NCBI RefSeq assembly: GCF_000468535.1
Contig: NZ_AUQY01000002.1
Location: 248,001-312,000, forward strand
Direction of reading: 5' to 3'
DNA: 64,000 nucleotides
Source of the DNA: Peptoniphilus mikwangii
GTDB taxonomy: Bacteria; Bacillota; Clostridia; Tissierellales; Peptoniphilaceae
In this document: in pieces, positions 7,786-16,753 of the stretch
Layout of the letters: each line of letters begins with the position of its first letter
How positions within the stretch are numbered: the stretch's first letter is position 1
Program-made: the position numbers and the translations under genes
Notes under the pieces: model-generated
Databases searched by the model: none
What the model saw: only the letters and a program-made list of their open reading frames with translations
Told to the model about the DNA's origin: nothing

Positions 7786-9324
7786 TTATTTTGCATATTC
7801 TACAGCTCTTGTTTCTCTAATTACATTTACTTTAATCTGACCAGGGAAATCAAGTTCATCTTCTATTCTCTTAACAATATTTCTTGCAGTAATTGTTATT
7901 TCGGCTTCAGAAATTTGTTCAGGATTAACTATTATTCTAACTTCTCTTCCTGCTTGAATAGCGTAAGACTTTTCTATTCCATCAAAAGATGTAGCTATCT
8001 CTTCTAATTTTTCAAGTCTTTTAATATAAGATTCTACAGTTTCTCTTCTAGCGCCAGGTCTTGCAGCACTAATACTATCTGCCGCTTGAACTAAAATAGC
8101 TTCTACAGATTTAGGTTCAACATCACCATGATGTGATTCTATACAATTAATAACTGCATCAGATTCTTTATATTTTCTAGCAAGTTCAACGCCTAATTCA
8201 ACATGAGTACCTTCAACTTCATGATCTATACTCTTACCTATATCGTGTAATAGGCCTCCTCTTTTTGCAAGTTTAACATCTGCTCCAATTTCTCCTGCAA
8301 GAATTCCTGCAATATTAGAAACTTCAACAGAATGCTTTAAAACATTTTGTCCATAACTTGTTCTATATTTTAATCTTCCTAAATAATAAATCATTTCAGG
8401 ATGTAATCCATGTACACCACTGTCATATGCAGCTTGTTCTCCAGATTCTTTTATTAAAGTGTCAACTTCATTTTGTGCTTTCTCAATAGCTTCTTCAATT
8501 CTAGTTGGATGTATTCTTCCATCAGCAACTAATTTTTCAAGAGCAACCCTTGCAACTTCTCTTCTAACAGGCTCAAAGCAAGATAATACAACAGCTTCTG
8601 GGGTGTCATCAATAATTAAATCTACACCAGTTAAAGACTCAATAGTCCTTATATTTCTTCCTTCTCTACCTATTATTCTTCCTTTCATTTCATCATTAGG
8701 AAGACTTACAACAGAAACAGTATTTTCTGCTACTTGGTCAGCAGCACATCTTTGAATTGCCTGTGCAATAATATTTTTAGCATATTTATTGCATTCATCT
8801 TTTACTTTTTGTTCATTTTCTCTGATTATTAGCGCAGATTCCTGAGTTATCTCTTTTTCAAGTTCAGATAATAAAATTTTCTTTCCTTCTTCTGATGTTA
8901 ACCCAGCAACTTTTTGTAATTCTTCTTCTCTTTGCTCAACTAATAAACTTGCTTTTTCAACTTTTTTCTTTGCTTCTTCAATTTTAGAATTAAGATTATC
9001 CTCTTTTTTTTCAAGGGAAGAAAGTTTTCTTTCTACAGATTCTTCTCTTGCAATAACTCTTTTTTCTATTTGTTGAAGTTCATTTCTTCTTTGCTTTACT
9101 TCATGCTCATGTTCACTTCTAAGCTTATGGATTTCCTCCTTAGCTTCAAGTAAAAGTTCTTTTTTCTTTCCTTCAGCATTATGTTCAGCATCTGTCACAA
9201 TTTTTCGAGCAAGATCTTCAGCGCTGTTAATTTTGCTCTCGCCAATATATTTTCTAATGGCATAACCTCCGGCTATACCAATTATTAGGCCAATTAAAAT
9301 TTTGACTATCATTTCTAATTCCAT
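7786..9324 (-). CDS. rny: Ribonuclease Y
   Basis: Membrane-anchored endoribonuclease that starts mRNA decay in many Gram-positive bacteria. All four parts are present in 512 residues: an N-terminal transmembrane helix ([18 protein letters not shown]), a long charged coiled coil (about residues 30-195), a KH domain ([21 protein letters not shown], about residue 215) and an HD domain with [10 protein letters not shown] (about residue 360). AAGGAGG precedes the ATG. It has its own promoter at 9414-9442, so it is at least partly independent of the recA-side genes upstream. Firmicutes usually have recA directly next to rny; here four genes intervene. Confidence 0.97.
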   Translation of the reverse strand: MELEMIVKILIGLIIGIAGGYAIRKYIGESKINSAEDLARKIVTDAEHNAEGKKKELLLEAKEEIHKLRSEHEHEVKQRRNELQQIEKRVIAREESVERKLSSLEKKEDNLNSKIEEAKKKVEKASLLVEQREEELQKVAGLTSEEGKKILLSELEKEITQESALIIRENEQKVKDECNKYAKNIIAQAIQRCAADQVAENTVSVVSLPNDEMKGRIIGREGRNIRTIESLTGVDLIIDDTPEAVVLSCFEPVRREVARVALEKLVADGRIHPTRIEEAIEKAQNEVDTLIKESGEQAAYDSGVHGLHPEMIYYLGRLKYRTSYGQNVLKHSVEVSNIAGILAGEIGADVKLAKRGGLLHDIGKSIDHEVEGTHVELGVELARKYKESDAVINCIESHHGDVEPKSVEAILVQAADSISAARPGARRETVESYIKRLEKLEEIATSFDGIEKSYAIQAGREVRIIVNPEQISEAEITITARNIVKRIEDELDFPGQIKVNVIRETRAVEYAK

Positions 9325-9352
9325 TCATGCACCTCCTTATTAAATTTTCATG

Positions 9353-9382
9353 TTCCAAATTTAAAAATTCCAAATTTAAAAA
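9353..9382. repeat. Perfect tandem duplication of 15 bp in the rny leader
   Basis: TTCCAAATTTAAAAA occurs twice back to back (9353-9367 and 9368-9382), inside the untranslated leader between the rny promoter and start codon. Confidence 0.85.
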
Positions 9383-9413
9383 TATAAAATAATTTACAAA
9401 CTTGTATAAAGTT

Positions 9414-9442
9414 ATTCTATCTCTTTTAAAAAAATAAGTCAA
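9414..9442 (-). promoter_or_regulatory. Sigma-A type promoter of rny
   Basis: On the minus strand TTGACT is followed 17 bases later by TAGAAT. This is a near-consensus vegetative promoter placed about 90 bases ahead of the rny start codon. Confidence 0.75.
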
Positions 9443-9449
9443 GATAAAT

Positions 9450-9474
9450 AGAACTATCAAACTATGATAGTTCT
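9450..9474 (-). terminator. Terminator at the end of the split Rad50-like cassette
   Basis: A 10-bp stem (AGAACTATCA and its complement) overlaps the stop codon of the last cassette gene. The tail is T-rich but interrupted, so termination may be partial. It separates the cassette from the rny promoter. Confidence 0.6.
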
Positions 9475-10115
9475 TCGTTTTGCAATATTACACTTTTACC
9501 GTTTTTAATTTCTACGGTATACGAAATATCACAAATTTGAGATAAATGAGAATTGTGTGTTACCATTATAATTTGTCGCCTAAACATGGATGAAGCTTGT
9601 CTTAAAAATTCTCCAAGATTAAATATATAATCATTGCTCACATGTTTGCCAGGTTCATCTAATATGATCGGTCCTTTGATTTCAGGTTTATATAATTGAA
9701 TAAAGGCAATTCTTAAAGCGATAGAAATTATATCAACAACGCCTCCTCCACGTGATAACTCAGGTTTGGTTTTAACTTTATATTCATCATAATTAGATAA
9801 TACATAAAATTCCGCTTGAGGTATTTTACCATTTTCTGTAATTTCAATAATAAATTCAATATCCGTTTCAAAGACAAATTGTAAACACTTAGTTACTAAT
9901 TCTTCTATTTGTTTTCGCGCTTGATTTCTTCCATAGCTTGATGTTTTTTGAAATAAAATTATTACCTTACTTAATATATCGTCATATTCAATTAAACTTT
10001 TTATTTCAGAATTTATATCTGACAAGTTATTGTTTAATATTTCTAATTTTCCTTTATCTATATTTAAATTTTTTTCAATACGATTAATTTTAGATTCTAA
10101 TATATTTAAATCCAT
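9462..10115 (-). CDS. Rad50/SbcC-like ATPase, C-terminal half
   Basis: A 217-residue protein equal to the C-terminal lobe of an SMC/Rad50 ATPase. After a short coiled coil (about residues 1-75) it has a signature-like LSRGGG (120-125), Walker B PIILDEP (149-155) and the switch histidine in VTHN (185-188). It has no Walker A; that motif is in the product of 10354-11658. The two together could form one ATP-binding head, as in ordinary Rad50 where both lobes come from one chain. The D-loop region (GKHVSND) is unusual. AGGGAC inside the end of the preceding gene acts as ribosome binding site, so translation is probably coupled. This is a discrete gene, not a frameshift fragment. Confidence 0.8.
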   Translation of the reverse strand: MDLNILESKINRIEKNLNIDKGKLEILNNNLSDINSEIKSLIEYDDILSKVIILFQKTSSYGRNQARKQIEELVTKCLQFVFETDIEFIIEITENGKIPQAEFYVLSNYDEYKVKTKPELSRGGGVVDIISIALRIAFIQLYKPEIKGPIILDEPGKHVSNDYIFNLGEFLRQASSMFRRQIIMVTHNSHLSQICDISYTVEIKNGKSVILQNEELS

Positions 10116-10116
10116 A

Positions 10117-10350
10117 TCAGTCCCTCGGAATTAATTCATTTGCTTTTTTAAATAAATCATCTATTTCATTTTTTAATTTTTCAATTTCTTCATCTAAATG
10201 TTCGGGCTCTATTCCATGTGATTTAATTTCTTTTATTATTTCTTCTTTTTGAACATTTAATTGCTCAAGTTTTGCTTCAGCTTTATATTTAAGATTTTTA
10301 GCTTTTTCAAGTTCTTCTTTTAATTTATTTAAGTTATATTCATAATTCAT
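10117..10350 (-). CDS. Small coiled-coil protein of the split Rad50-like cassette
   Basis: A 77-residue, highly charged protein that is almost entirely predicted coiled coil (LEKAKNLKYKAEAKLEQL, EIEKLKNEIDDLFKKA). It has its own AAGGAGT eight bases before the ATG. It lies three bases after the Walker A half and one base before the C-terminal half. Its position corresponds to the returning arm of a Rad50 coil, so it may bridge the two ATPase halves. I recognise no named family, and the function is inferred only from context. Confidence 0.7.
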   Translation of the reverse strand: MNYEYNLNKLKEELEKAKNLKYKAEAKLEQLNVQKEEIIKEIKSHGIEPEHLDEEIEKLKNEIDDLFKKANELIPRD

Positions 10351-10353
10351 AAA

Positions 10354-11658
10354 TTACTCCTTATAATGTTTTCGTATATGATTTATTATATTTTCATCAA
10401 TTTCACTATAACAAAATGGACAGTATCCTAAATTCAAAATATTTTTTTCATATTCAAAATATTTTTCTTTAATATCATCGCTTAAAGTATTCAAATGTTC
10501 TTCTAACTTATTTATATCATAAGATATTTTTTTATTTGATACGCTAAGCCTTTCAAATAAAAAAATACAATCTATTTTAGGAACTAAATTTTTATAAATA
10601 GTTTCTAATTTATCGATATATTTAAGATTATCAATAAATTTTACACCTTCATCTATTCTATTGGAAATATCAAGAAATTCATTTTTTATAGAAATATTAT
10701 TAAAATAATCATGTAATAAGTTATTCAAAATGTCATATTTAAGTGAAAGTTCATTTAAATGTTTATACTTATTTAAGCATTTAATGTTTTCATTTATTTC
10801 ATAATTATAAAAGTTCAAATTTTTATAAAAATTTGAATAAGTATTATATTTAAATAATATTATCTCTATATTTGACAGCAAATTATATAGAAGATCTAAA
10901 TTTTTATATTTACTATTTTCCTCTCTAAGTTTTTCGAGTTCATTGTTATTAAATTCATATTTATTTTTTAATTCTATTAATTTATTCAGCCTAGTCTTGC
11001 TATAAGTTATTATTTCTTTAATTTCAATAAGGGTATTTAATAAAACTTCAGTTTCTTTTAAATAATCAAATTTTAGAATTTTAGCTTCTATTATTTCTTT
11101 TTTTGACTTTAAATATTTTATGTCTGATGCTATTTGTTTATTATCTCTAATTGTTTCTCTTAGAGCATCATCAATATAATTCACCCCTATAATTCTTCCT
11201 ATTGCACTAGCTCTGACTGATGTTTTTTCGTTTAAAAGAAATGGACCATCTAATTGTTCCGCAATATTTATTATGCTATTTAATGAATTATCTAAATTAA
11301 TTTTTGACATTCCAATTTCTGTTATTATTTCTTTTGGAACAGTTAATCCAAAACCGTCAAAATTAAATTCTTCTAAATTTGATTTTTTTAAATAATACGT
11401 GTTTTTAGAATTAGAACGATATCTTTTTACGACAGCTCCTGTATTAAAATATATAGTTACTGAAGTTTCTTTTTCGCCTTCTCTTATGAAATAATTTCCT
11501 GATGGTTCATTATATAAAGCCCATTTAATAGCTCTTAATATTGCTGTTTTTCCACTGTCTGAATTACCTAAAATTACATTTAAGCCTCTGTGAAAATCAA
11601 TTACAGTATTTTCGTGAGATTGGAAATTTATAAGCTCAACTTTAGTTATGAAAATCAC
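10354..11658 (-). CDS. Rad50/SbcC-like ATPase, N-terminal half with zinc-binding C-terminus
   Basis: A 434-residue protein that starts as the N-terminal lobe of Rad50/RecF/SMC ATPases (KVELINFQSHENTVIDF) with Walker A GNSDSGKT at residues 31-38. It continues into a long Asn/Lys/Leu-rich helical region (about 165-405). The extreme C-terminus has Cys413, Cys416, His427 and His431, a C-X2-C-X10-H-X3-H zinc-finger-like pattern in place of the mid-protein CxxC hook of full-length Rad50. There is no Walker B or signature; these are in the gene at 9462-10115. The GTG start overlaps the stop codon of the Mre11-like gene, with AAAGGAG upstream. The clean overlaps and separate ribosome binding sites argue for a designed split. 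Confidence 0.8.
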   Translation of the reverse strand: MIFITKVELINFQSHENTVIDFHRGLNVILGNSDSGKTAILRAIKWALYNEPSGNYFIREGEKETSVTIYFNTGAVVKRYRSNSKNTYYLKKSNLEEFNFDGFGLTVPKEIITEIGMSKINLDNSLNSIINIAEQLDGPFLLNEKTSVRASAIGRIIGVNYIDDALRETIRDNKQIASDIKYLKSKKEIIEAKILKFDYLKETEVLLNTLIEIKEIITYSKTRLNKLIELKNKYEFNNNELEKLREENSKYKNLDLLYNLLSNIEIILFKYNTYSNFYKNLNFYNYEINENIKCLNKYKHLNELSLKYDILNNLLHDYFNNISIKNEFLDISNRIDEGVKFIDNLKYIDKLETIYKNLVPKIDCIFLFERLSVSNKKISYDINKLEEHLNTLSDDIKEKYFEYEKNILNLGYCPFCYSEIDENIINHIRKHYKE

Positions 11659-12632
11659 GAAAAATCAGCTCCTTTAATTTGAATATTTTGAATTCTTTTT
11701 ATAGCTTCCATTTTTATATTATCATCTATAGATTCATTAGTTGCTATTTTAATTAAAATTTCATATATATCTAAATTATTAAGTTCTGTAGATGAATCTA
11801 TTATTTCTTTAAATTCATAAATTTGGTTTTGCTTAAATTTATGTCTTTCCATTTCACTTCTATCCAAGACTAAATTTCCATCTAACGCATTTTTTAAATA
11901 AATATCTTTTATGCTTATCTTATCATTTAGTTCAATTATAACAACTTTAGGTTTTCTTTTAATTTCTTCTTGACTGTTTGAAATTCTCACTATAGAACCA
12001 GGATTTACAAAATATTTGCCATTTATTTCTGTTGTTTTAAAGCCATAATGATAATGAGCTCCTAAAGTTATATCAGCAAATGTACTTGAAATTTCACTAA
12101 TTAGTGTGTGGGGAATATTTTTTATAAATGGTCTATCAATTAAAAAACCATGTGTCATATGAATCATGTAATCAGCTTCAGGATTTTTTTCTAATACTAA
12201 ATAATTACTTTTATTTATATCATCATCCATTCCAAATGTATATGGGTATGCTGTAAGTTGAACCGATATATCTTTTTTTAATATAATTTTTTTATCGTTT
12301 ACAAGATTTAAAATTCCTAAATTACATAATAATCCAAGCATTGTTCTATTTAAAGTTTTAGGATTATGTCCAAAAATATCATGATTACCACTTACTATAT
12401 AAATAGGTACATTAAATTTTTGAAATATTTTCGAAAAATCGGACACAACTGAAATAGAAGTGTCCGGCCTGTCAAAAAGATCCCCTCCATGAAGTATATA
12501 ATCTACGTTTTCTTCAATACTGATATTTACTACTTCATTTAATTTAGTTTTTAATGTTTCAAAGAAATTATCGGTTCTATTAATTGGATTAGTAGCTCTT
12601 AAATGAGTATCTGTAAAATATAAAAACTTCAT
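11655..12632 (-). CDS. Mre11/SbcD-like metallophosphoesterase
   Basis: A predicted DNA nuclease subunit of 325 residues. Calcineurin-like phosphoesterase motifs are in order: FTDTH (residues 6-10), GGDLFD (49-54), GNHD (82-85), the MTHGF histidine (about 160) and GAHYH (about 193). These residues coordinate the two metal ions in Mre11/SbcD. The C-terminal ~100 residues are the expected capping/partner-binding region. It is the first gene of the cassette, 12 bases after recA, and overlaps the Walker A half by four bases. This supports a joint nuclease-ATPase complex acting on DNA ends or hairpins. It is shorter than typical SbcD. Confidence 0.85.
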   Translation of the reverse strand: MKFLYFTDTHLRATNPINRTDNFFETLKTKLNEVVNISIEENVDYILHGGDLFDRPDTSISVVSDFSKIFQKFNVPIYIVSGNHDIFGHNPKTLNRTMLGLLCNLGILNLVNDKKIILKKDISVQLTAYPYTFGMDDDINKSNYLVLEKNPEADYMIHMTHGFLIDRPFIKNIPHTLISEISSTFADITLGAHYHYGFKTTEINGKYFVNPGSIVRISNSQEEIKRKPKVVIIELNDKISIKDIYLKNALDGNLVLDRSEMERHKFKQNQIYEFKEIIDSSTELNNLDIYEILIKIATNESIDDNIKMEAIKRIQNIQIKGADFS

Positions 12633-12644
12633 AATTATTATACC

Positions 12645-13670
12645 TTATTTATTTTCTTCTGAACTCTCAATGTTGTCAGATTTATTTAAATTATATTTAT
12701 CTTTAATTTTCATTTCAATTTCTCTTGATATATCAGGATTTGCAAGTAAAAATTCTTTAGCATTTTCTCTGCCTTGTCCTAATCTGTGTTCTCCATAGCT
12801 ATACCAAGCACCAGATTTTGTTACTACATCAGTTTGTACACCGACATCTATTAAAGTTCCTTCTTTAGAAATTCCCTTACCGTACATAATATCAAATTCA
12901 GCTTGTTTAAAAGGTGGAGCAACTTTATTTTTAACAACTTTTACTCTTACTCTATTTCCTACAATTTCTTCCCCTAATTTTAAATTTTCTACTTTTCTTA
13001 TTTCAAGTCTTATTGAGGAATAAAATTTTAAAGCACGGCCTCCTGTTGTTGTTTCAGGATTGCCGAACATTACACCAACTTTTTCTCTTAATTGATTTAT
13101 AAATACTACAGAAGCTTTAGATTTGTTAATTGCACCTGTTAATTTTCTGAGTGCTTGAGACATAAGTCTAGCTTGAAGACCTATATGACTATCGCCCATT
13201 TCTCCTTCAATTTCAGCTTTAGGAACTAAAGCTGCAACAGAATCTACAATAACTATATCAACAGCATTGCTTCTTACTAATGACTCTATAATTTCAAGAG
13301 CTTGCTCACCTGTATCAGGTTGTGAAACGATTAAATTTTCAACGTCAACTCCTAAATTTTTTGCATAACTCGGATCTAATGCATGTTCTGCATCTATAAA
13401 GGCACCTATACCACCCATTTTTTGTGATTCTGCCAATATATGAAGAGCTAATGTTGTTTTTCCGGAAGATTCAGGTCCATATACTTCGATTATTCTACCT
13501 TTTGGAATCCCTCCAACACCTAAAGATAAATCTAATGCCAAAGAGCCTGTAGGGATAGTTTCTATATCTAGCTTACTGTCAGCTCCCAGTTTCATTATAG
13601 AACCCTTACCATATTGCTTTTCAATTTGAGAAATAGCAAGTTCAAGTGCTTTCTTTTTTTCGATATCCAT
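12645..13670 (-). CDS. recA: Recombinase A
   Basis: Forms filaments on single-stranded DNA, drives strand exchange and triggers LexA cleavage. At 341 residues it is full length. Walker [10 protein letters not shown] lies near residue 65. Also visible are the MAW-region [14 protein letters not shown], Walker [11 protein letters not shown], loop L1 [24 protein letters not shown] and the L2-region signature [27 protein letters not shown] precedes the ATG. Order: ftsK-rimO-pgsA-cinA upstream, Mre11-like nuclease downstream; the latter link suggests co-expression of end processing and recombination. Confidence 0.99.
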   Translation of the reverse strand: MDIEKKKALELAISQIEKQYGKGSIMKLGADSKLDIETIPTGSLALDLSLGVGGIPKGRIIEVYGPESSGKTTLALHILAESQKMGGIGAFIDAEHALDPSYAKNLGVDVENLIVSQPDTGEQALEIIESLVRSNAVDIVIVDSVAALVPKAEIEGEMGDSHIGLQARLMSQALRKLTGAINKSKASVVFINQLREKVGVMFGNPETTTGGRALKFYSSIRLEIRKVENLKLGEEIVGNRVRVKVVKNKVAPPFKQAEFDIMYGKGISKEGTLIDVGVQTDVVTKSGAWYSYGEHRLGQGRENAKEFLLANPDISREIEMKIKDKYNLNKSDNIESSEENK

Positions 13671-13682
13671 ATATTACCTCCA

Positions 13683-14897
13683 TTAAATATTAAATAATAC
13701 GTGTTGAAGAATTGTATTAGCTGTTCTTTCTTGAATTTCATTTCTACTTCCAGTAAAATAATATTTTTTTATTTCATAATAATTTTTAAAGTAGTAGCAA
13801 ACAAATATTAGTCCTACTTCTTTTTCAGAAGATATAGGTCCCGCTTCACCTGTAACTGACACAGATATATCGCTAAAGCCAATATCTTTTAAACCGTTAG
13901 CCATTTCGTATGCAACTTCAGGGCTTACTGCACCATATTTATTCAAAGTTTTCTCATTTACATTTAATAATTTAATTTTCGATTCATTAGAATATGTTAC
14001 TATTGAATTTTTTAAAATTTTTGATGAATTTGGTACACTAGTTATTTTAGAAGCTAATAATCCCCCTGTTACAGATTCGGCAAAACTTATAGTTAATTTT
14101 TTTTCTGTCAGTTTTTTTACTATAGATTCACTAATACTCGCATTATCTTCTGCATATAAATACCCTTCAAATACTTCATATAATTTTTTTACTATACTAT
14201 CGATTTTTCGTTGTAATTGTTTTGTATCAGTACCTTCAGCTATGATTTTTATTTCTGTATCATAAAATTTTGCAAATGTATTTATGGAAATATTATGCTC
14301 TTCAAGATTTAATTTTCTTAATATATCTTCTACTCGGGACTCTCCTATGCCGGCTATATTTACAGATTTTACTATAATTTGATTATTTTCATTTATAAAA
14401 TTTTTTAAATAGAAATCTATCATTGGCTCAAATTCTCTTGGAGGTCCAGGTAATAAAAATATTTTTTTATTGTTGTAATTAATTACCTCGCCGGGTGCTA
14501 CTCCCCATTTGTTATCTAAAACAACAGCTTCATCAATTACTATAATTTGTTTTTTGTTGTTAGCAGTCATTTCTCTGCCCATAATTTTAAATTTATCTAT
14601 TAATTTTTTATATTGAACTTCATCTACTATGCAAGAACGCCCTAAAACATTTGACAAAACCTCTTTAGTTATATCATCATTTGTGGGTCCAAGTCCTCCA
14701 CATAAAAAAAGTAAATCAACTTTATTAAGCAGTTCATTTATTACTTCACTAAGCTCAATAGCATTATCTCTTACGGAAACATGATAACTTACGTGAACTC
14801 CAAATTCTGAAAGCCTTTTTGATAAAAATTTAGAATTAGTGTTTAAAATACTTCCTATCAAAATTTCTGTTCCTATAGTTATGATACCAGCCTTCAT
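13683..14897 (-). CDS. cinA: CinA-family protein, nicotinamide-nucleotide amidase
   Basis: Two-domain protein of 404 residues. The N-terminal MoCF/MogA-like fold (ITIGTEILIGSILNTN at the start, CGGLGPTNDDITKE about residue 67) is linked in the family to ADP-ribose/NAD-related pyrophosphatase activity. The C-terminal CinA domain (about 250-400; SFAESVTGGLLASKIT and SVTGEAGP) carries NMN deamidase activity. It recycles pyridine nucleotides and is called competence/damage-inducible for historical reasons. It lies 12 bases ahead of recA, the classical conserved pairing, and is preceded by AGGAGA. Confidence 0.95.
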   Translation of the reverse strand: MKAGIITIGTEILIGSILNTNSKFLSKRLSEFGVHVSYHVSVRDNAIELSEVINELLNKVDLLFLCGGLGPTNDDITKEVLSNVLGRSCIVDEVQYKKLIDKFKIMGREMTANNKKQIIVIDEAVVLDNKWGVAPGEVINYNNKKIFLLPGPPREFEPMIDFYLKNFINENNQIIVKSVNIAGIGESRVEDILRKLNLEEHNISINTFAKFYDTEIKIIAEGTDTKQLQRKIDSIVKKLYEVFEGYLYAEDNASISESIVKKLTEKKLTISFAESVTGGLLASKITSVPNSSKILKNSIVTYSNESKIKLLNVNEKTLNKYGAVSPEVAYEMANGLKDIGFSDISVSVTGEAGPISSEKEVGLIFVCYYFKNYYEIKKYYFTGSRNEIQERTANTILQHVLFNI

Positions 14898-14906
14898 ATT
14901 ATTCTC

Positions 14907-15440
14907 CTAAATATTTTCTAAATCTAATACTTTAATATTTTTTATAAAATAATCAATTCCAGATAAAATAGTAAAAAATACTGCAAAATAAAAAATATAT
15001 AACCCGGTTTTATATAATGAAGTTATATTTGTCAATAAAACAATTATTGCTATAAGTTGAGAAACTGTTTTTATTTTTCCAAGTTTACTTGCTGCAATTG
15101 TTATATTTTCAGAAGCGGCAATTATTCTAAATCCTGTAACTGCAAATTCTCTTGAGATTATAACAATAACACCCCAAGCGGGAATATCTCCAATACTTGT
15201 AAGGCAAATTAACGCAGAACAAACAAGTATTTTATCTGCAAGTGGATCGGCAAATTTCCCGAAATTTGTTACTAATTTATTTTTTCTCGCTATATATCCA
15301 TCAAGAAAATCTGTAAAAGAAGCTATTGCAAATACAATTGTTGCAATTACTCTTGCACCCTCAAAATTCATATACATCAAAAACACAAAAATTGGAACCA
15401 ATAAAATTCTAATAAATGTTAATTTATTTGGCAAATTCAT
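14907..15440 (-). CDS. pgsA: CDP-diacylglycerol-glycerol-3-phosphate 3-phosphatidyltransferase
   Basis: Integral membrane enzyme of phosphatidylglycerol synthesis. The CDP-alcohol phosphotransferase signature is complete: D-x2-D-G-x2-A-R in TDFLDGYIAR, then FGKFADPLADK (about residues 42-70), giving the metal- and CDP-binding aspartates. Around this are five to six hydrophobic helices in 177 residues. The start codon overlaps the rimO stop (ATGA), so the two are translationally coupled. Confidence 0.96.
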   Translation of the reverse strand: MNLPNKLTFIRILLVPIFVFLMYMNFEGARVIATIVFAIASFTDFLDGYIARKNKLVTNFGKFADPLADKILVCSALICLTSIGDIPAWGVIVIISREFAVTGFRIIAASENITIAASKLGKIKTVSQLIAIIVLLTNITSLYKTGLYIFYFAVFFTILSGIDYFIKNIKVLDLENI

Positions 15441-16753
15441 ATTGCATCTCCTATTAAATCATATTCTAAATAATCTGTTATTTTTACATTATAGAAAGAT
15501 CCTATTTTCAAATTATTTTTACTTTTAACATAAACCACTCCATCAATTTCCGGAGCATCCATATAAGATCTTCCCACATAAGTTTCATTATCTGCTATTT
15601 CTTCTATTAAAACTTCTAATATATTTCCTATATTTGAGGACAATTTATTCTCAGAAATACTAATTTGAGTTGACATAAGTATATCTAATCGTTCTTGTTT
15701 AACATTTTCTTGTATTTGATTATTCATATTAAAAGCAGGAGTATCTTCCTCTCTTGAATAAATAAAAGCTCCCAATTTGTCAAATTTATTTTCTTCAATA
15801 AATTCGTTTAATTCATTGAAATCAGAATTTTCTTCTCCAGGAAATCCAACTATAAAAGTAGTTCTAATTATTATATTAGGTATATTATTTCTAAGTTTAA
15901 ATAGAAGTTCACTTATATTATTTCTATTTGTTTTTCTATTCATTTTAGAAAGGATATTATCGCTGATATGTTGTAAAGGTATATCAACATAGTTTAAAAG
16001 CTTATCATTATTTTTAAATTCATCAATTAATTCGTCTGTAAAATTATCAGGATATAAATACATAAGTCTTATCCACTTTAAATCTTTTATTTCAGACAAT
16101 TTTTTAACTAAATCTTTAAGCTTATATTCTTTATAGTTATCTATACCATAATCAGTCGTATTTTGAGCAATTAAAATTACTTCTCTTGTACCGTTATTTA
16201 CCAAATATTTAACTTCATCATAAATATCTTCTATTTTTCTAGATCTATTTCTTCCACGAAGCTTAGGTATTATGCAATAAGTACAATTATTATTACATCC
16301 TTCTGATATTTTTACATACTCAGTAACCGAAACTTTAGATTTTTTAATTCCCTCAATATATTTATCATTTATATTATCAACTTTTACTATTCTTTCTCCA
16401 TTAAATGCACTATCTAATATATTATTTATATTTATAATGTTTCCTGTTCCTAATATTGCATCTACTTCAGGAATTTCTTCCATCAATTCTTTGGAATATC
16501 TTTGTGCAAGGCAACCTGCAAGAATTAATTTTTTACATTTTCCTACATCTTTATATTTTGCAGCTTCTATGATAGTATCTACAGATTCCTCTTTAGCCAC
16601 ATCTATAAATCCGCAAGTGTTTATAATAATTACATTAGCATCATTTACATTATTTGTTATAATATATTTTTTTGAGTCTAATATAGATTGCATTTGTGAA
16701 GTATCAACTTCATTTTTTGAACAGCCTAATGTTATAAAATGTATGCTATTCAT
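15437..16753 (-). CDS. rimO: Ribosomal protein S12 methylthiotransferase
   Basis: Radical SAM enzyme that adds a methylthio group to an aspartate of ribosomal protein S12. The N-terminal UPF0004 domain starts HFITLGCSKNEVDTSQM, the sequence that separates RimO from MiaB, and further cysteines of this domain follow in NTCGF and AGCLAQR. The radical SAM cluster is CNNNCTYC (about residue 145), and a TRAM domain ends the protein. I place the start at 16753 (438 residues), where GGGGGAAAATA precedes an ATG. The frame is open 26 codons further, into ftsK. The gene overlaps the ftsK stop by eight bases. Confidence 0.95.
   Translation of the reverse strand: MNSIHFITLGCSKNEVDTSQMQSILDSKKYIITNNVNDANVIIINTCGFIDVAKEESVDTIIEAAKYKDVGKCKKLILAGCLAQRYSKELMEEIPEVDAILGTGNIININNILDSAFNGERIVKVDNINDKYIEGIKKSKVSVTEYVKISEGCNNNCTYCIIPKLRGRNRSRKIEDIYDEVKYLVNNGTREVILIAQNTTDYGIDNYKEYKLKDLVKKLSEIKDLKWIRLMYLYPDNFTDELIDEFKNNDKLLNYVDIPLQHISDNILSKMNRKTNRNNISELLFKLRNNIPNIIIRTTFIVGFPGEENSDFNELNEFIEENKFDKLGAFIYSREEDTPAFNMNNQIQENVKQERLDILMSTQISISENKLSSNIGNILEVLIEEIADNETYVGRSYMDAPEIDGVVYVKSKNNLKIGSFYNVKITDYLEYDLIGDAI

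Noticed and set aside
9254-9460. 68-codon open frame across the rny start region
   Set aside because: It overlaps the rny promoter, the tandem repeat and the true rny start in another frame; composition is non-protein-like.
9462-11658. Frameshifted or broken sbcC pseudogene
   Set aside because: Three separate start sites have ribosome binding sites, and stops and starts are neatly overlapped. The conserved motifs are intact, so a designed split is more likely than decay.
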